From the NCBI GenBank assembly GCA_046537975.1, contig JBKHJR010000002.1, positions 1 through 64,000 of the forward strand: a stretch of 64,000 bases of DNA. The letters are read 5' to 3'. Positions 17,273 through 26,962 of the stretch are shown here, piece by piece (the stretch's first letter is position 1; each line of letters begins with the position of its first letter). The position numbers were made by a program, and so were the translations under genes. Under the pieces are notes generated by a model, which saw only the letters and a program-made list of their open reading frames with translations, made no database searches and was not told the origin of the DNA. This DNA is from JAWLDV01 sp046537975. Its GTDB lineage: Bacteria; Desulfobacterota; Desulfobulbia; Desulfobulbales; SURF-16.

Positions 17273-18389
17273 CTATCCCGTCATGGAAAAAGGGCCTGAA
17301 CTCCCTTATCCTGTTATTGTCCCTGGTGGGATGTATCCGGTTACTTAAAAGGACGATTACCAGTTCGCTTTCCGGGTCAATCCAGAAGGAAGTGCCGGTA
17401 AAACCCAAGTGGCCCGCACTTTTCCGGCTCAGGAGTTTTCCGGCACTGGAGCCCTCGCCTGACGGAGTATCGAAACCCAGAGCCCGGGTACTGTCTTTGA
17501 CAATATCTTGTCTTTCCAAAAAATTATGTAAGTCCGTATTCCTGATATGGGGGTGCGTCTTCCTGTCTTTCCACATCTCCAGAATAAACTCGGCCAGTTT
17601 CAACACCGCTTCCGCATCACCGAAAAGTCCGGCCTGACCTGATACCCCTCCTGTGAAATAAGTATTTTCATCATGAACCTCTCCCCGAATTACCCTCTTG
17701 CGCCAGGGACAATTTTCCGTGGCAGCGAAATTTTCTTTCTTGATCCGCTTACCGGTCCCCGGGGTAATAAAAAACAGATTTCTTTCCATTCCCAGGGGCT
17801 TGAGTATTTTCTCAGCCAGATAAAGGTCCAGAGACCTTTCTGCCTTGATTTCCACTATCCTGTCCAGGAGGATAAAACCGGGATCACTGTATACTGATTC
17901 TTTTCCGGGCTGGTAATCAAGAGGAGAGCCAAGAATATCCCTTACGATACCCTCCTTTCTCTCTTCCGGTGAACCGCTGAATATCCCTTTATAAAAAGGT
18001 TTATAGGCCGGAAGACCGGAACAGTGATTCAAGAGATGAAATAAGGTGATGTCCTTTTTATCTACCTTGACCTCCTCCTCCAGCAGCAAGCTGAGCCTGT
18101 CATCCATCCTGATAAGATTTTCTTTTAAAAGGCAGAGAACGGCAAGGGACGTGGCCAGGGGCTTGGTAAGGGAGGCCAGATCAAAAACAGTATCTTCCTT
18201 AACCTCTTCCCTGCTGTAAAAAAGAGATTTTTTTCCGGAGCAGGAAATAATTCTTTTTTTCCCTCCCTGGAAAGGAAAGGAGACAGCGGCACAGGCTCCG
18301 GGAAAAACGGATTCCGATATCCCTTTGACCAAATAATCGTTCAAAATATTCTTAAATGATTCAAGAGGGATATTTGTCTTATATACCAT
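17256..18389 (-). CDS. Serine hydrolase, class C beta-lactamase/esterase family
   Basis: 377 residues with the penicillin-binding fold. Catalytic S73 and K76 are in SLTK (DLASLTKPLATS), the second motif is YSD at 167-169 (Tyr as general base; Asp replaces the Asn usual in AmpC, as in many esterases and peptidases of the family), and HLGFTGTSFWIDPE carries the third motif. There is no signal peptide, so it is probably a cytoplasmic esterase or peptidase-like enzyme rather than a periplasmic antibiotic-resistance enzyme. It points away from the AT-rich gap before dnaN. Confidence 0.87.
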   Translation of the reverse strand: MVYKTNIPLESFKNILNDYLVKGISESVFPGACAAVSFPFQGGKKRIISCSGKKSLFYSREEVKEDTVFDLASLTKPLATSLAVLCLLKENLIRMDDRLSLLLEEEVKVDKKDITLFHLLNHCSGLPAYKPFYKGIFSGSPEERKEGIVRDILGSPLDYQPGKESVYSDPGFILLDRIVEIKAERSLDLYLAEKILKPLGMERNLFFITPGTGKRIKKENFAATENCPWRKRVIRGEVHDENTYFTGGVSGQAGLFGDAEAVLKLAEFILEMWKDRKTHPHIRNTDLHNFLERQDIVKDSTRALGFDTPSGEGSSAGKLLSRKSAGHLGFTGTSFWIDPESELVIVLLSNRIHPTRDNNRIREFRPFFHDGIVSRFF

Positions 18390-18688
18390 ACTTAAATAAT
18401 TTGTTTTTTTTAATTTTTTGAGTTAATTTGGGATGAGCATAAACCATGCTTTTTACCATAACCAAGTATAATAGATTTTGACAGACAGGGAAGTTGAAAA
18501 AAGTGTTGGAAAAGAGGTTCAAAATTTGTTGATAACCTGTTCAAAGGGAAAAATAAAAAGAAAATCCAAGGAAGGGCTTTGAGAAAAAAGAGAATAAAAT
18601 CAAAAAAATAAATCAATTTTCAACAAATCAACAGAATATAAAAGAAAAAGAAGAGATTAAATAAAAAGCTTAATATAGGAGATAGAGT
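18390..18688. other. AT-rich gap upstream of dnaN; candidate replication origin
   Basis: About 300 bp clearly richer in A+T than the flanking genes, with long A/T runs on both sides of a mixed centre. TGTTGATAA (18527-18535) is one base off the reverse complement of the DnaA-box consensus TTATCCACA, and TTTTCAACA (18617-18625) is a weaker match. TATAAT occurs at 18467-18472. Downstream genes run rightward for about 9 kb. The location before dnaN-gyrB-gyrA is a typical origin position, but DnaA boxes are few and dnaA is absent, so this is tentative. Confidence 0.35.
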
Positions 18689-19819
18689 ATGTCCTTTGTG
18701 ATAAATATTTCCAGAGACGATCTGCTTAACACCCTTTCCTCTATACAGAATATAACCAATAAACCGGCTACGGTAGCTGTACTGAATAATTTCCTTTTAA
18801 AGACAGACAACGACTCCGTGGAAATAACCGCTACCGACCTGGAAGTCGCAATCAGAAAAAAAATTCCCGCAGAGATTCTTTCTCCCGGAAATATTACTCT
18901 TCCTTCCAGAAAACTCTTTGAAATAGTCAGGGAATCAAACGCAGAAACAATACACCTGGAAATGGGTGACAATAAATGGGTGAAAATAAATGCCGGATCA
19001 GGAAATTACAGCCTGGCAGGTTTGGAAAGTGATAACTTCCCTTCTATACCGGAATACGATGAAGAGAGTCTGATAAATTTTGCGGGTAAAGATATAAAAA
19101 ATCTTATAGACAAAACCATCTTTTCAGTGGCCGCCGATACAGAGAGCAACTTCACCCTCCACGGCATACTGGTAGAAAAAGACGTTAAAGATAACGAAAA
19201 TCTGCTTCGTATGGTATCTTCCGACGGTCATCGTCTTTCTCTTATAGAAAAAAGGACTCAGACTGATCTAAGCCCGTTCGATCTTAACCAGAAAACTTTT
19301 ATTCCCAAGTCCGGGGCCCAGGAAATAAAAAAATTCTGCGATAACAAGGAGAATGTTCATGTAGGCCTAAATGACAAGCAGGCTGTCCTCAAGAGCAATA
19401 ACTCCCTCCTGATCATAAGATTAATGCATGGTGATTTTCCCAATTTCAATAATCTCATCGATAAAGTAAACAGGGCTTCCTATTTTGAAATTGACAGAAA
19501 ACTGCTTCTCAGTTCCATCCGAAGGATGAATCTTTTTAATGAAGACAACTACAACGTAGTCAAATGGACTCTGACCAAGGACAATCTGACCCTTTCTTCT
19601 CAGAGTACGGATATAGGCAGCGCCCAGGAAGAAATCCCGGTGGAATTTACCGGCGAGGATATGGAACTGGGTTTTAACGGACGTTTTTTTATTGAAGGGC
19701 TGCAGGCCATATCCAGTGAAAAAGTTTCCATAATCATTAACGGACAAAGTTATCCCTGCCTTATCCATTCAAAAGATGAACCCGATTTTATCTGCCTGAT
19801 AATGCCCATGGAACTTTAG
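18689..19819 (+). CDS. dnaN: DNA polymerase III sliding clamp, beta subunit
   Basis: 376-residue beta clamp, three tandem clamp folds, tethering polymerases and repair factors to DNA. Recognised by its size, NKPATVAVLNNFLLK near the start, DGHRLSLIEKRT in the middle domain, FNGRFFIEGLQAI in the third, and the C-terminus FICLIMPMEL (VMPMRL in E. coli), which forms the partner-binding pocket edge. A strong AGGAGAT precedes the ATG. In the usual order dnaA lies upstream and recF downstream; both are missing here, with gyrB following after 164 bp. Confidence 0.96.
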   Translation: MSFVINISRDDLLNTLSSIQNITNKPATVAVLNNFLLKTDNDSVEITATDLEVAIRKKIPAEILSPGNITLPSRKLFEIVRESNAETIHLEMGDNKWVKINAGSGNYSLAGLESDNFPSIPEYDEESLINFAGKDIKNLIDKTIFSVAADTESNFTLHGILVEKDVKDNENLLRMVSSDGHRLSLIEKRTQTDLSPFDLNQKTFIPKSGAQEIKKFCDNKENVHVGLNDKQAVLKSNNSLLIIRLMHGDFPNFNNLIDKVNRASYFEIDRKLLLSSIRRMNLFNEDNYNVVKWTLTKDNLTLSSQSTDIGSAQEEIPVEFTGEDMELGFNGRFFIEGLQAISSEKVSIIINGQSYPCLIHSKDEPDFICLIMPMEL

Positions 19820-19983
19820 GATGGAAGTCAGAGATCAGAGGCCCAAATCGGGACCGGGATCGAATAGAGCTAAACAATATTTCGATAGCGATTTTGATCC
19901 CGATAAGGTCAGAGAGCAGTAAGTTAAAGATTAGATAGTGTCCGTCAGAAAAAAGATAAAAACTATACCTGGAAAAAAATAAT
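19820..19983 (+). repeat. Degenerate intergenic repeat between dnaN and gyrB
   Basis: Carries GTCAGAGATCAGAGGC, similar to the TCAGAGATCAGAGG string seen inverted near 33525-33545, and an inverted repeat CGGGATCGAAT ... GATCCCG with ATTTCGATAGCGATTTTGAT between, resembling TTTTCGATCCCGA at about 13678-13690. It occupies the place where recF often lies; no coding frame is visible. Confidence 0.45.
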
Positions 19984-22371
19984 ATGTCGGAAAACGATTA
20001 CGGTGCGGAACAGATAAAGGTACTATCAGGACTGGAAGGAGTCAGGAAAAGACCCTCCATGTACATAGGTTCTACTTCCGGATCAGGTCTCCATCATCTG
20101 GTTTACGAGGTTGTAGACAACAGCATAGACGAAGCCCTGGCCGGACACTGTTCTTTTATACGGGTAACAATTCATAATGACAATTCTGTTACCGTAGAGG
20201 ATGACGGAAGAGGAATCCCTGTGGAGCAGCATCCCACGGAAGGGGTGTCAGCCCTGGAACTGGTTATGTGCTCCCTGCATGCCGGAGGTAAATTCGACCA
20301 CTCCACCTACAAGGTCTCAGGGGGACTCCACGGGGTGGGAATTTCCGTGGTCAACGCCTTAAGCGCCTGGGCCAGAGCCAGGGTGAAAAGAAACGGCAAA
20401 ATATATCTCCAGACCTATACCAAGGGAATCAGGGACGGTGAAATACAGGAAATAGGCGAGACTTCCAAGACCGGGAGCACAATAACTTTCCTGCCGGATC
20501 CGGAGATATTTACCGAGACCACTGAATTCGATTATGAGATTATCAAGCAGCGCCTCCATGAACTGGCTTTTTTAAATCACGGCATAAAGATCTTTTTAAA
20601 AGATGAAAGGAGTGGGGCGGAAGATGAAATTCAGGAGAAAGGCGGAATAATTTCTTATGTGAAATACCTCAACCGCAAGCGCACCTGTATAAATGAAGAA
20701 CCCATATACATAAGCGGGGAAAAGGAAGACGTCCAGGTCGAGGTGGCTTTCCAGTATTATGACGGCTTCTCGGAAAGGATCTTTTCTTTTGTCAACAACA
20801 TAAACACCAAGGAACAGGGAACCCATGTAACCGGATTCAGAGGGGCCCTTACCAAATGCCTTAACCGTTATGCCAGCGATGACATCGTTCCCAAAAATAT
20901 GCGGGCCAAGATGACCGGTGACGATGCCCGGGAAGGGATTACCTGTATTATTTCGGTCCGGGTCCCCGATCCCCAGTTTGAGGGCCAGACCAAGACCAAG
21001 CTGGGCAACAGTGAAGTAAAGACAATAGTAGAATCAGTTTGTAATGAGAAAATGACCGTCTATCTGGAAAATCATCCCCAGGAAGCCAAAAAGATACTGA
21101 TGAAGGCGGTGGATGCCGCCCGGGCCCGGGAAGCCGCCCGCAAGGCCAAAGATCTTACCCGGAAGAAGGGCGGTGTCGATGTCATGATGGCCGGTAAGCT
21201 GGCGGAGTGCCAGAGCAGGAAACCGGAAGAAAGGGAGATTTTTTTGGTTGAGGGCGATTCCGCCGGGGGCAGTGCCAAACAGGGCAGGGACAGAAAATTC
21301 CAGGCGATTCTGCCCCTGCGCGGCAAGATAATGAATGTGGAAAAGGCCCGCTTTGACAAAATCCTTTCCAGCGAAGAGATTAAACAGATCATAGCCTCTC
21401 TGGGTACGGGGATAGGAAAAGATGATTTTGACCTGGGAAGTCTTAAGTACAACAAGATAATCATAATGACAGATGCCGACGTGGACGGAGCTCATATAAG
21501 AACTCTGCTGCTTACCTTTTTTTACCGGAATATGTCTTCCCTTATAGAAAATGGCCATCTCCATATAGCCCAACCGCCTCTCTACCGGATCGGCAAGGGA
21601 AAGAAAGAACACTTTTTCGGTGATGATGATGAACTCAACAATCATCTTTTCAGTCTGGTAAGTTCCAGATTCATTTTGAAAGGCGGCGGCAATAACCATA
21701 TTACAGGTGAAGATCTGGTCAGTCTTCTGAAACAGCTTACCTACTATAAAAAGCTGATAATTTATCTTCAGTACAGCAACTTGAATGAAGAAGTGGTTAA
21801 TTTCCTGTTGTCGGAAAATATTAATTCCGCAGACCAATTTGCTGATGAAGATTTTGTCAGGAGTATCAGGGACAAGCTGCATGATAAGGGAATGATTGTG
21901 GGCAATATAAGATCATGCCGCTGGAAGACCAGCTGTTATGAGTTTGATGCCGCCCTTAAAGACAGGGCTCATCTTTTTATAACCATAGGACCACATATAC
22001 CTCTAATACCTGAATACAGATCCGCCCTAAAGATTTTCCCCAAGGTAAGCAAATACCTGGATACCGAGTTTGTTCTTCAGGAAGGAGAAAAAGAAGTTGA
22101 GGCCGGAAACTGGCTGAATCTGCTGGAAAAATTGCGTAACGAGGGTTTCAAGGGTTATTCTTTCCAGCGATATAAAGGACTGGGAGAGATGAACGCCGAG
22201 CAACTCTGGCATACCACCATGGATCCGGAGATGAGGAGACTGGTCCAGGTGTCCATAGATGATGCAGAAGCAGCTGACGACATATTTACCACTCTTATGG
22301 GAGACAAGGTGGAACCCCGGCGTGAATTTATCACCACCCATGCCCTGGAAGTGACTGAGCTGGATATATAA
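19984..22371 (+). CDS. gyrB: DNA gyrase subunit B
   Basis: 795-residue ATPase subunit of gyrase. GHKL ATPase motifs VVDNSIDEAL, DDGRGIP and GGLHGVGISVVNAL are at the N-terminus; the Toprim domain has EGDSAGGSAKQGRDR and DADVDGAHIRTLLLTFFYR; the C-terminus has YKGLGEMNAEQLW. An insert of about 170 residues in the Toprim region (from about 540) is typical of proteobacterial-type GyrB. No Shine-Dalgarno is visible before ATG 19984 (an A-rich leader instead). Confidence 0.97.
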   Translation: MSENDYGAEQIKVLSGLEGVRKRPSMYIGSTSGSGLHHLVYEVVDNSIDEALAGHCSFIRVTIHNDNSVTVEDDGRGIPVEQHPTEGVSALELVMCSLHAGGKFDHSTYKVSGGLHGVGISVVNALSAWARARVKRNGKIYLQTYTKGIRDGEIQEIGETSKTGSTITFLPDPEIFTETTEFDYEIIKQRLHELAFLNHGIKIFLKDERSGAEDEIQEKGGIISYVKYLNRKRTCINEEPIYISGEKEDVQVEVAFQYYDGFSERIFSFVNNINTKEQGTHVTGFRGALTKCLNRYASDDIVPKNMRAKMTGDDAREGITCIISVRVPDPQFEGQTKTKLGNSEVKTIVESVCNEKMTVYLENHPQEAKKILMKAVDAARAREAARKAKDLTRKKGGVDVMMAGKLAECQSRKPEEREIFLVEGDSAGGSAKQGRDRKFQAILPLRGKIMNVEKARFDKILSSEEIKQIIASLGTGIGKDDFDLGSLKYNKIIIMTDADVDGAHIRTLLLTFFYRNMSSLIENGHLHIAQPPLYRIGKGKKEHFFGDDDELNNHLFSLVSSRFILKGGGNNHITGEDLVSLLKQLTYYKKLIIYLQYSNLNEEVVNFLLSENINSADQFADEDFVRSIRDKLHDKGMIVGNIRSCRWKTSCYEFDAALKDRAHLFITIGPHIPLIPEYRSALKIFPKVSKYLDTEFVLQEGEKEVEAGNWLNLLEKLRNEGFKGYSFQRYKGLGEMNAEQLWHTTMDPEMRRLVQVSIDDAEAADDIFTTLMGDKVEPRREFITTHALEVTELDI

Positions 22372-22443
22372 AGAGGTGCAAGGTTGAAAGATAGCTAATC
22401 GCTCAATTTAACTCATAACCAAAAAATACTCTGAATAAAAAAT

Positions 22444-24909
22444 ATGGACGACACAACCAATAAAGAAGATCAGCCCCTGACAGTAAGTATAGAAAATGAG
22501 CTGAAGAAGTCTTATCTGGATTATGCCATGAGCGTAATTATCGGCCGGGCCCTTCCCGATGTCCGGGACGGACTGAAACCTGTCCATCGCCGAACCCTAT
22601 ACGCCATGCGGGAACTCAGCAATTACCACAACCGGCCTTATCTTAAATCGGCCCGGATAGTAGGTGACATAATAGGTAAGTATCACCCCCATGGAGATAC
22701 GGCAGCCTATGACACTGTGGTAAGGATGGCCCAGGATTTCTCCATGCGCTATCCCCTGGTTGACGGCCAGGGCAACTTCGGTTCCATTGACGGTGATTCC
22801 CCGGCGGCCATGCGTTATACCGAGGCCCGCATGACCAGGATAGATCAGGAGATAATTGCTGATCTGGATAAGGATACTGTTGATTTTACCCCTAATTACG
22901 ATAATACCCTGAGTGAACCCATTGTTCTGCCTACCAGGATTCCCAATCTCCTGGTAAACGGCTCCGCCGGTATTGCCGTGGGCATGGCTACTAATATCCC
23001 TCCCCATAATCTTACCGAAATAATGGACGGTCTGATCAGCATGATTGACGATCCCAACATTACCGTTAATGATCTCCTGAGCCATGTGAGCGGGCCTGAT
23101 TTTCCCACCGGCGGCTTTATCTGCGGCCGGGCCGGAATAAGACAGGCTTATGAGACCGGAAGGGGATCCGTGCTTATGAGAGCCAGAGAACATGTGGAAA
23201 AGGCGGACAAGGGAGAGCGGGAAAAAATCGTTTTTACCGAGATCCCCTATCTTCAGAACAAGGCCAAGCTGATCGAAAAAATTGCCTGGCTCATGAAGGA
23301 AAAGAAGATAGAGGGTATTTCCGAAGTAAGGGATGAATCAGACCGGCACGGCATGCGGATAGTCATTGATCTCAAGAGGGATGAAATTGCCGAGGTCGTT
23401 ATCAACCAGCTTTATAAGATGACACCTCTCCAGAAAAGTTTCGGCATCATTTTCCTGAGCATAGTAAACAATAAGCCGGAAGTTCTGAATCTCAAACAGA
23501 TCCTGGAACATTTCATTCTCCACCGCAAGAGTGTGGTCTACCGGAGAACCGCCCATGATCTGAAAAAGGCCAAGGCCCGGGCTCATATACTGGAAGGGCT
23601 CAGTACCGCCTTAAACAATCTGGATGAAGTAGTGGCCCTGATCAAAGCCGCACCCAGTCCGGCAGAGGCCAACCGGGGCCTGATGGAGAGATTCGATCTC
23701 ACGGAGATCCAGGCCCAGGCCATTCTGGATATGCGTCTGCAGAAACTGACCGGTCTGGAAAGGGAAAAGATAATCAGTGAACTGGAAGAACTCCTGAAAC
23801 AGATTGAATGGTATGAAAAGGTTCTCCAGGATGATTCCCTGGTCCGGCAGATTATCCGCGACGAATGTGAGGAGATCAAGGAAAAATACGGTGATGACCG
23901 GAAAACTGAAATTATAGAAGCCCCTGACGAAATACTTCCTGAAGACCTTATCCGGGAAGAGGATATGGTGATAACCGTTACCCACAATGGCTATATCAAA
24001 AGGAACTCCCTTGAACTCTACCGTTCCCAGCATCGGGGAGGTAAAGGCATTCAGGGGGTCAGTGCCATAACAGACGATTTTGTCTCCAATATTTATCTGG
24101 CCTCCACCCATGATACCTTCCTCTTCTTCACCAATACCGGCCGGGTCTTCTGGCGCAAGGTATACGAAATGCCCCAGGTCAGCCGCAAGGCCAGGGGAAA
24201 GGCTATTGTCAACCTCCTTGAGCTCCGGGAAGGTGAGAATGTGGCGGCGATTATGCCCATAAAGAATTTTTCCTGCGATACCAGTGAGGAATGCTATATC
24301 TTCATGGCAACCAGGGGCGGGGTGGTGAAAAAGACTGTCCTTTCCGAGTTTGCCCGGCCGGTACGCAAGGGCAAGCAGGCCTTAAAGCTCCGTGAGGGGG
24401 ACGAGATTATCAAGGCGGCTTTAACCAACGGCAGCAGTGAGATACTCCTGGTCAGCCATAAGGGTATGGCGGTCCGCTTTTCCGAGGAAGACGTCAGGGC
24501 TATGGGCAGAAATGCCAGCGGCGTAAGGGGAATAAGACTTGCGGAAAACGACCAGGTGGTCGCCGCCGTGGTTCTGGACCGGGAGGACTCCATTCTGGTG
24601 GTTACGGAAAAAGGCTTCGGCAAAAGGACCCCGGTGGAGGAGTACCGTTTTACCAAAAGGGGCGGCAAAGGAGTCTTTGCCATTAAGGCCAGCGAGAGAA
24701 ACGGAAATGTGGTAGGGGCCTGCCAGGTCAGTGATGAGGAAGAGGTGATGTTGATCACTGATCAGGGTAAAATTATTCGTCTAAAGATGGATGAGGTCAG
24801 AATAATAGGCCGCAATACCCAGGGAGTGAGATTCATCAACCTGGAAGAAGATGAAAAGGTGGTTGGTCTGGATATTCTGCCCGGAGAGGAAGAGACAGAT
24901 GATTCCTGA
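22444..24909 (+). CDS. gyrA: DNA gyrase subunit A
   Basis: 821-residue DNA-cleavage and wrapping subunit. Catalytic Tyr125 is in AAMRYTEARM. The quinolone-resistance region reads HPHGDTAAYD (81-90), with Thr at the position of E. coli Ser83 and Asp retained at the Asp87 position. The GyrA box is HRGGKGIQG in the C-terminal beta-pinwheel, which separates gyrase from topoisomerase IV ParC. It lies 72 bp after gyrB. The A-rich leader has no strong ribosome-binding site; the 3' end overlaps gpsA by 11 bp. Confidence 0.97.
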   Translation: MDDTTNKEDQPLTVSIENELKKSYLDYAMSVIIGRALPDVRDGLKPVHRRTLYAMRELSNYHNRPYLKSARIVGDIIGKYHPHGDTAAYDTVVRMAQDFSMRYPLVDGQGNFGSIDGDSPAAMRYTEARMTRIDQEIIADLDKDTVDFTPNYDNTLSEPIVLPTRIPNLLVNGSAGIAVGMATNIPPHNLTEIMDGLISMIDDPNITVNDLLSHVSGPDFPTGGFICGRAGIRQAYETGRGSVLMRAREHVEKADKGEREKIVFTEIPYLQNKAKLIEKIAWLMKEKKIEGISEVRDESDRHGMRIVIDLKRDEIAEVVINQLYKMTPLQKSFGIIFLSIVNNKPEVLNLKQILEHFILHRKSVVYRRTAHDLKKAKARAHILEGLSTALNNLDEVVALIKAAPSPAEANRGLMERFDLTEIQAQAILDMRLQKLTGLEREKIISELEELLKQIEWYEKVLQDDSLVRQIIRDECEEIKEKYGDDRKTEIIEAPDEILPEDLIREEDMVITVTHNGYIKRNSLELYRSQHRGGKGIQGVSAITDDFVSNIYLASTHDTFLFFTNTGRVFWRKVYEMPQVSRKARGKAIVNLLELREGENVAAIMPIKNFSCDTSEECYIFMATRGGVVKKTVLSEFARPVRKGKQALKLREGDEIIKAALTNGSSEILLVSHKGMAVRFSEEDVRAMGRNASGVRGIRLAENDQVVAAVVLDREDSILVVTEKGFGKRTPVEEYRFTKRGGKGVFAIKASERNGNVVGACQVSDEEEVMLITDQGKIIRLKMDEVRIIGRNTQGVRFINLEEDEKVVGLDILPGEEETDDS

Positions 24910-25906
24910 ACGGATCGGGGTCATAGGGGCCGGGAGCTGGGGAACCGCCCTGGCCCGGCTTTTAGGCAGTAAAAACAAGCAGGTTGATCTCTGGGTCCAC
25001 CGCCGGGAGCATGCCGAGGAAATCGCCCGGTGTGGGGAAAACAGAACCTATCTTCCCGGTTTTCCTCTCGGGGAAAATGTCAGGATATCCTCTGATCTTG
25101 AGGAAGTGGTCAGCGGTAAAAGATTCCTGGTTCTGGCTGTACCCTCCCATGTTTTCCGTTCAGTCTTTCACAAGATTGTTCCCTCCTTGACCGATGATAT
25201 GATCCTGATCTCGGCTGTAAAAGGGATTGAAGATGATAAACTGATGACCATGAGCCAGGTTATGGCTGAGGAAATGGCTGATGAGGGCAAGGCAGCGGGG
25301 ATCGTGGTCCTGACCGGTCCCAGTTTTGCCAGGGAAGTCGCGGCAGAGACTCCCACTGCGGTTACTGTCGCCTCCAAGCGTGAGGAGAGCGCCCGGGCGG
25401 TTCAGGAACTTTTCGGCACCTCTTACTTTCGGTTATACCGCAGCAGCGACCTTATCGGCCAGGAGCTGGGAGCTGCCCTCAAAAATATCATAGCCATTGC
25501 CACCGGTATATCGGATGGTCTGGGTTTTGGGACAAACACCAGGGCCGCCCTCATCACCAGGGGACTTGCCGAAATAAGCCGCCTGGGGGTCAAAATGGGG
25601 GCAAATCCCCTGACCTTTTCCGGACTCGGCGGCCTCGGGGATCTTATTCTGACCTGCACCGGCGACCTGAGCCGTAACAGGACAGTGGGCCTTAAACTGG
25701 GAGAGGGGAAAAAACTGAAAGAGATTCTCCGGGAAATGGAAATGGTGGCCGAAGGGGTGAATACAGCCAAGTCAGCCTACAAGCTCGCCCGTCTACAAGG
25801 AGTTGAGATGCCCATACTGGAGGAGGCCTACAAGATTCTTTATGAAGACAAAGCCTGCCGGGATGCAGTTGTAACTTTAATGACCCGCGAACAAAAAGAA
25901 GAATGA
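24899..25906 (+). CDS. gpsA: Glycerol-3-phosphate dehydrogenase [NAD(P)+]
   Basis: 336 residues. It reduces dihydroxyacetone phosphate to sn-glycerol-3-phosphate for phospholipid synthesis. The start is set at ATG 24899 inside the gyrA tail, preceded by GGAGAGGAAG; the protein then opens MIPERIGVIGAGSWGTALA with the NAD-binding motif in place, whereas the frame's upstream ATG is within gyrA. ISAVKGIE, LTGPSFAREVA (substrate loop), the catalytic-Lys helix LKNIIAIATGISDGLGFG and GLGGLGDLILTCT are conserved. selD follows after eight bases, indicating gyrA-gpsA-selD read-through. Confidence 0.95.
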   Translation: MIPERIGVIGAGSWGTALARLLGSKNKQVDLWVHRREHAEEIARCGENRTYLPGFPLGENVRISSDLEEVVSGKRFLVLAVPSHVFRSVFHKIVPSLTDDMILISAVKGIEDDKLMTMSQVMAEEMADEGKAAGIVVLTGPSFAREVAAETPTAVTVASKREESARAVQELFGTSYFRLYRSSDLIGQELGAALKNIIAIATGISDGLGFGTNTRAALITRGLAEISRLGVKMGANPLTFSGLGGLGDLILTCTGDLSRNRTVGLKLGEGKKLKEILREMEMVAEGVNTAKSAYKLARLQGVEMPILEEAYKILYEDKACRDAVVTLMTREQKEE

Positions 25907-25914
25907 TAAATTTT

Positions 25915-26943
25915 ATGAATCTTACCGGTAAAGTCAAAGCCTCGGGCTGAGCCTCCAAAATCAGTCCGGGGGACCTGGACAATATTTTGTGCGGTCTGGA
26001 TCTTCCTGTTGATCCCAACCTTATCGCCGGGGCTGAAGGTGCCGATGATGCCGGGGTATACCGTTTAAATGACGAAACCGCCCTTATTCAAACTGTGGAT
26101 TTTTTTACTCCCATTGTTGACGATCCTTTCCGTTTCGGCCAGATAACCGCAGCCAATGCCTTGAGCGATGTCTATGCCATGGGGGGTGTTCCCCTTCTGG
26201 CCATGAACCTGGTTTTTTTCCCTCTGGCTAAGCTGGATAAGGCGGTCCTGAAAGACATACTGGCCGGAGGCCTGGATAAAATCAAAGAGGCCGGGGCCTT
26301 ACTGGTGGGAGGTCACAGCATAGAAGATGATGAGCTCAAATACGGCCTTTCAGTTACAGGTACGGTTCATCCCGAGCAGGTAAAGCTTAATTCCGGCTTT
26401 AAACCGGGGGACCAGCTACTCCTTACCAAACCCTTGGGTACAGGTATCCTGTCCACCGCCATAAAAGGTGGACTGGCAGGGGAAGAGGTGGAGAAAATGA
26501 TAACCGGCTGGATGACAGCCCTTAATAAAAAGGCCTCAAAAGCAATGGCAGAGGCCGGGGCCCACGGCTGTACCGATATTACCGGTTTCGGTCTTATCGG
26601 CCATCTCATGGAAGTGGCTAATGCCTCAAAAGTTTCCATACAGTTGAACAGCAGGAGTGTCCCGGTTCTGCCGGATACAGGAGAATTCGCCTCCCTGGGC
26701 ATCATTCCGGAAGGGGCCCATAGGAATAAGAAATTTTACGAGCCTTGCGTTAAAAGCAGTCTGGAAAAATACGACCCTCTGGAGATTATCCTCTATGATC
26801 CTCAAACTTCGGGAGGCCTTATTATCGGGGCTCCTCCGGAGAACATAGAAGTTATCCGCCGGAAGTTGGAAAATGAAAACCTTCTCTCCACCGCGGTAAT
26901 CGGCACGGTGGAGGAAGGCCCGGCCGGTGTTGTGATAAATTAA
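25915..26943 (+). CDS. selD: Selenide, water dikinase with selenocysteine at residue 12
   Basis: The true gene begins at ATG 25915 and reads MNLTGKVKASG, TGA (25948-25950), ASKISPGDL and onward, giving 342 residues if the TGA is Sec. A start at TTG 25987 would delete the glycine-rich loop with the catalytic Sec/Cys and Lys. The UxxK spacing (Sec12, Lys15) matches Cys17/Lys20 of E. coli SelD. The rest is typical: ADDAGVYRL, TVDFFTPIVDDP, AANALSDVYAMGG, GGHSIEDDELKYGL, TDITGFGLIGHL and DPQTSGGL. It makes selenophosphate from selenide and ATP for Sec and selenouridine synthesis. A SECIS-like hairpin follows the TGA. Co-directional with gpsA. Confidence 0.93.
25948..25977 (+). promoter_or_regulatory. 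Bacterial SECIS-like hairpin in selD
   Basis: After the TGA codon there are 11 bases, then CAGTCC (25962-25967), loop GGG and GGACCTG (25971-25977), which pair as six base pairs with one bulged C. The 11-base spacing and G-rich apical loop match the layout of the E. coli fdhF SECIS that recruits SelB. Confidence 0.7.
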
Positions 26944-26962
26944 AAATCAACAGACTGTTAAT

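Noticed and set aside
18410..18616. 68-codon minus-strand frame in the AT-rich gap before dnaN
   Set aside because: Composition (Phe/Leu-rich) follows from the A/T runs; no start signal; better explained as a non-coding origin or promoter region.
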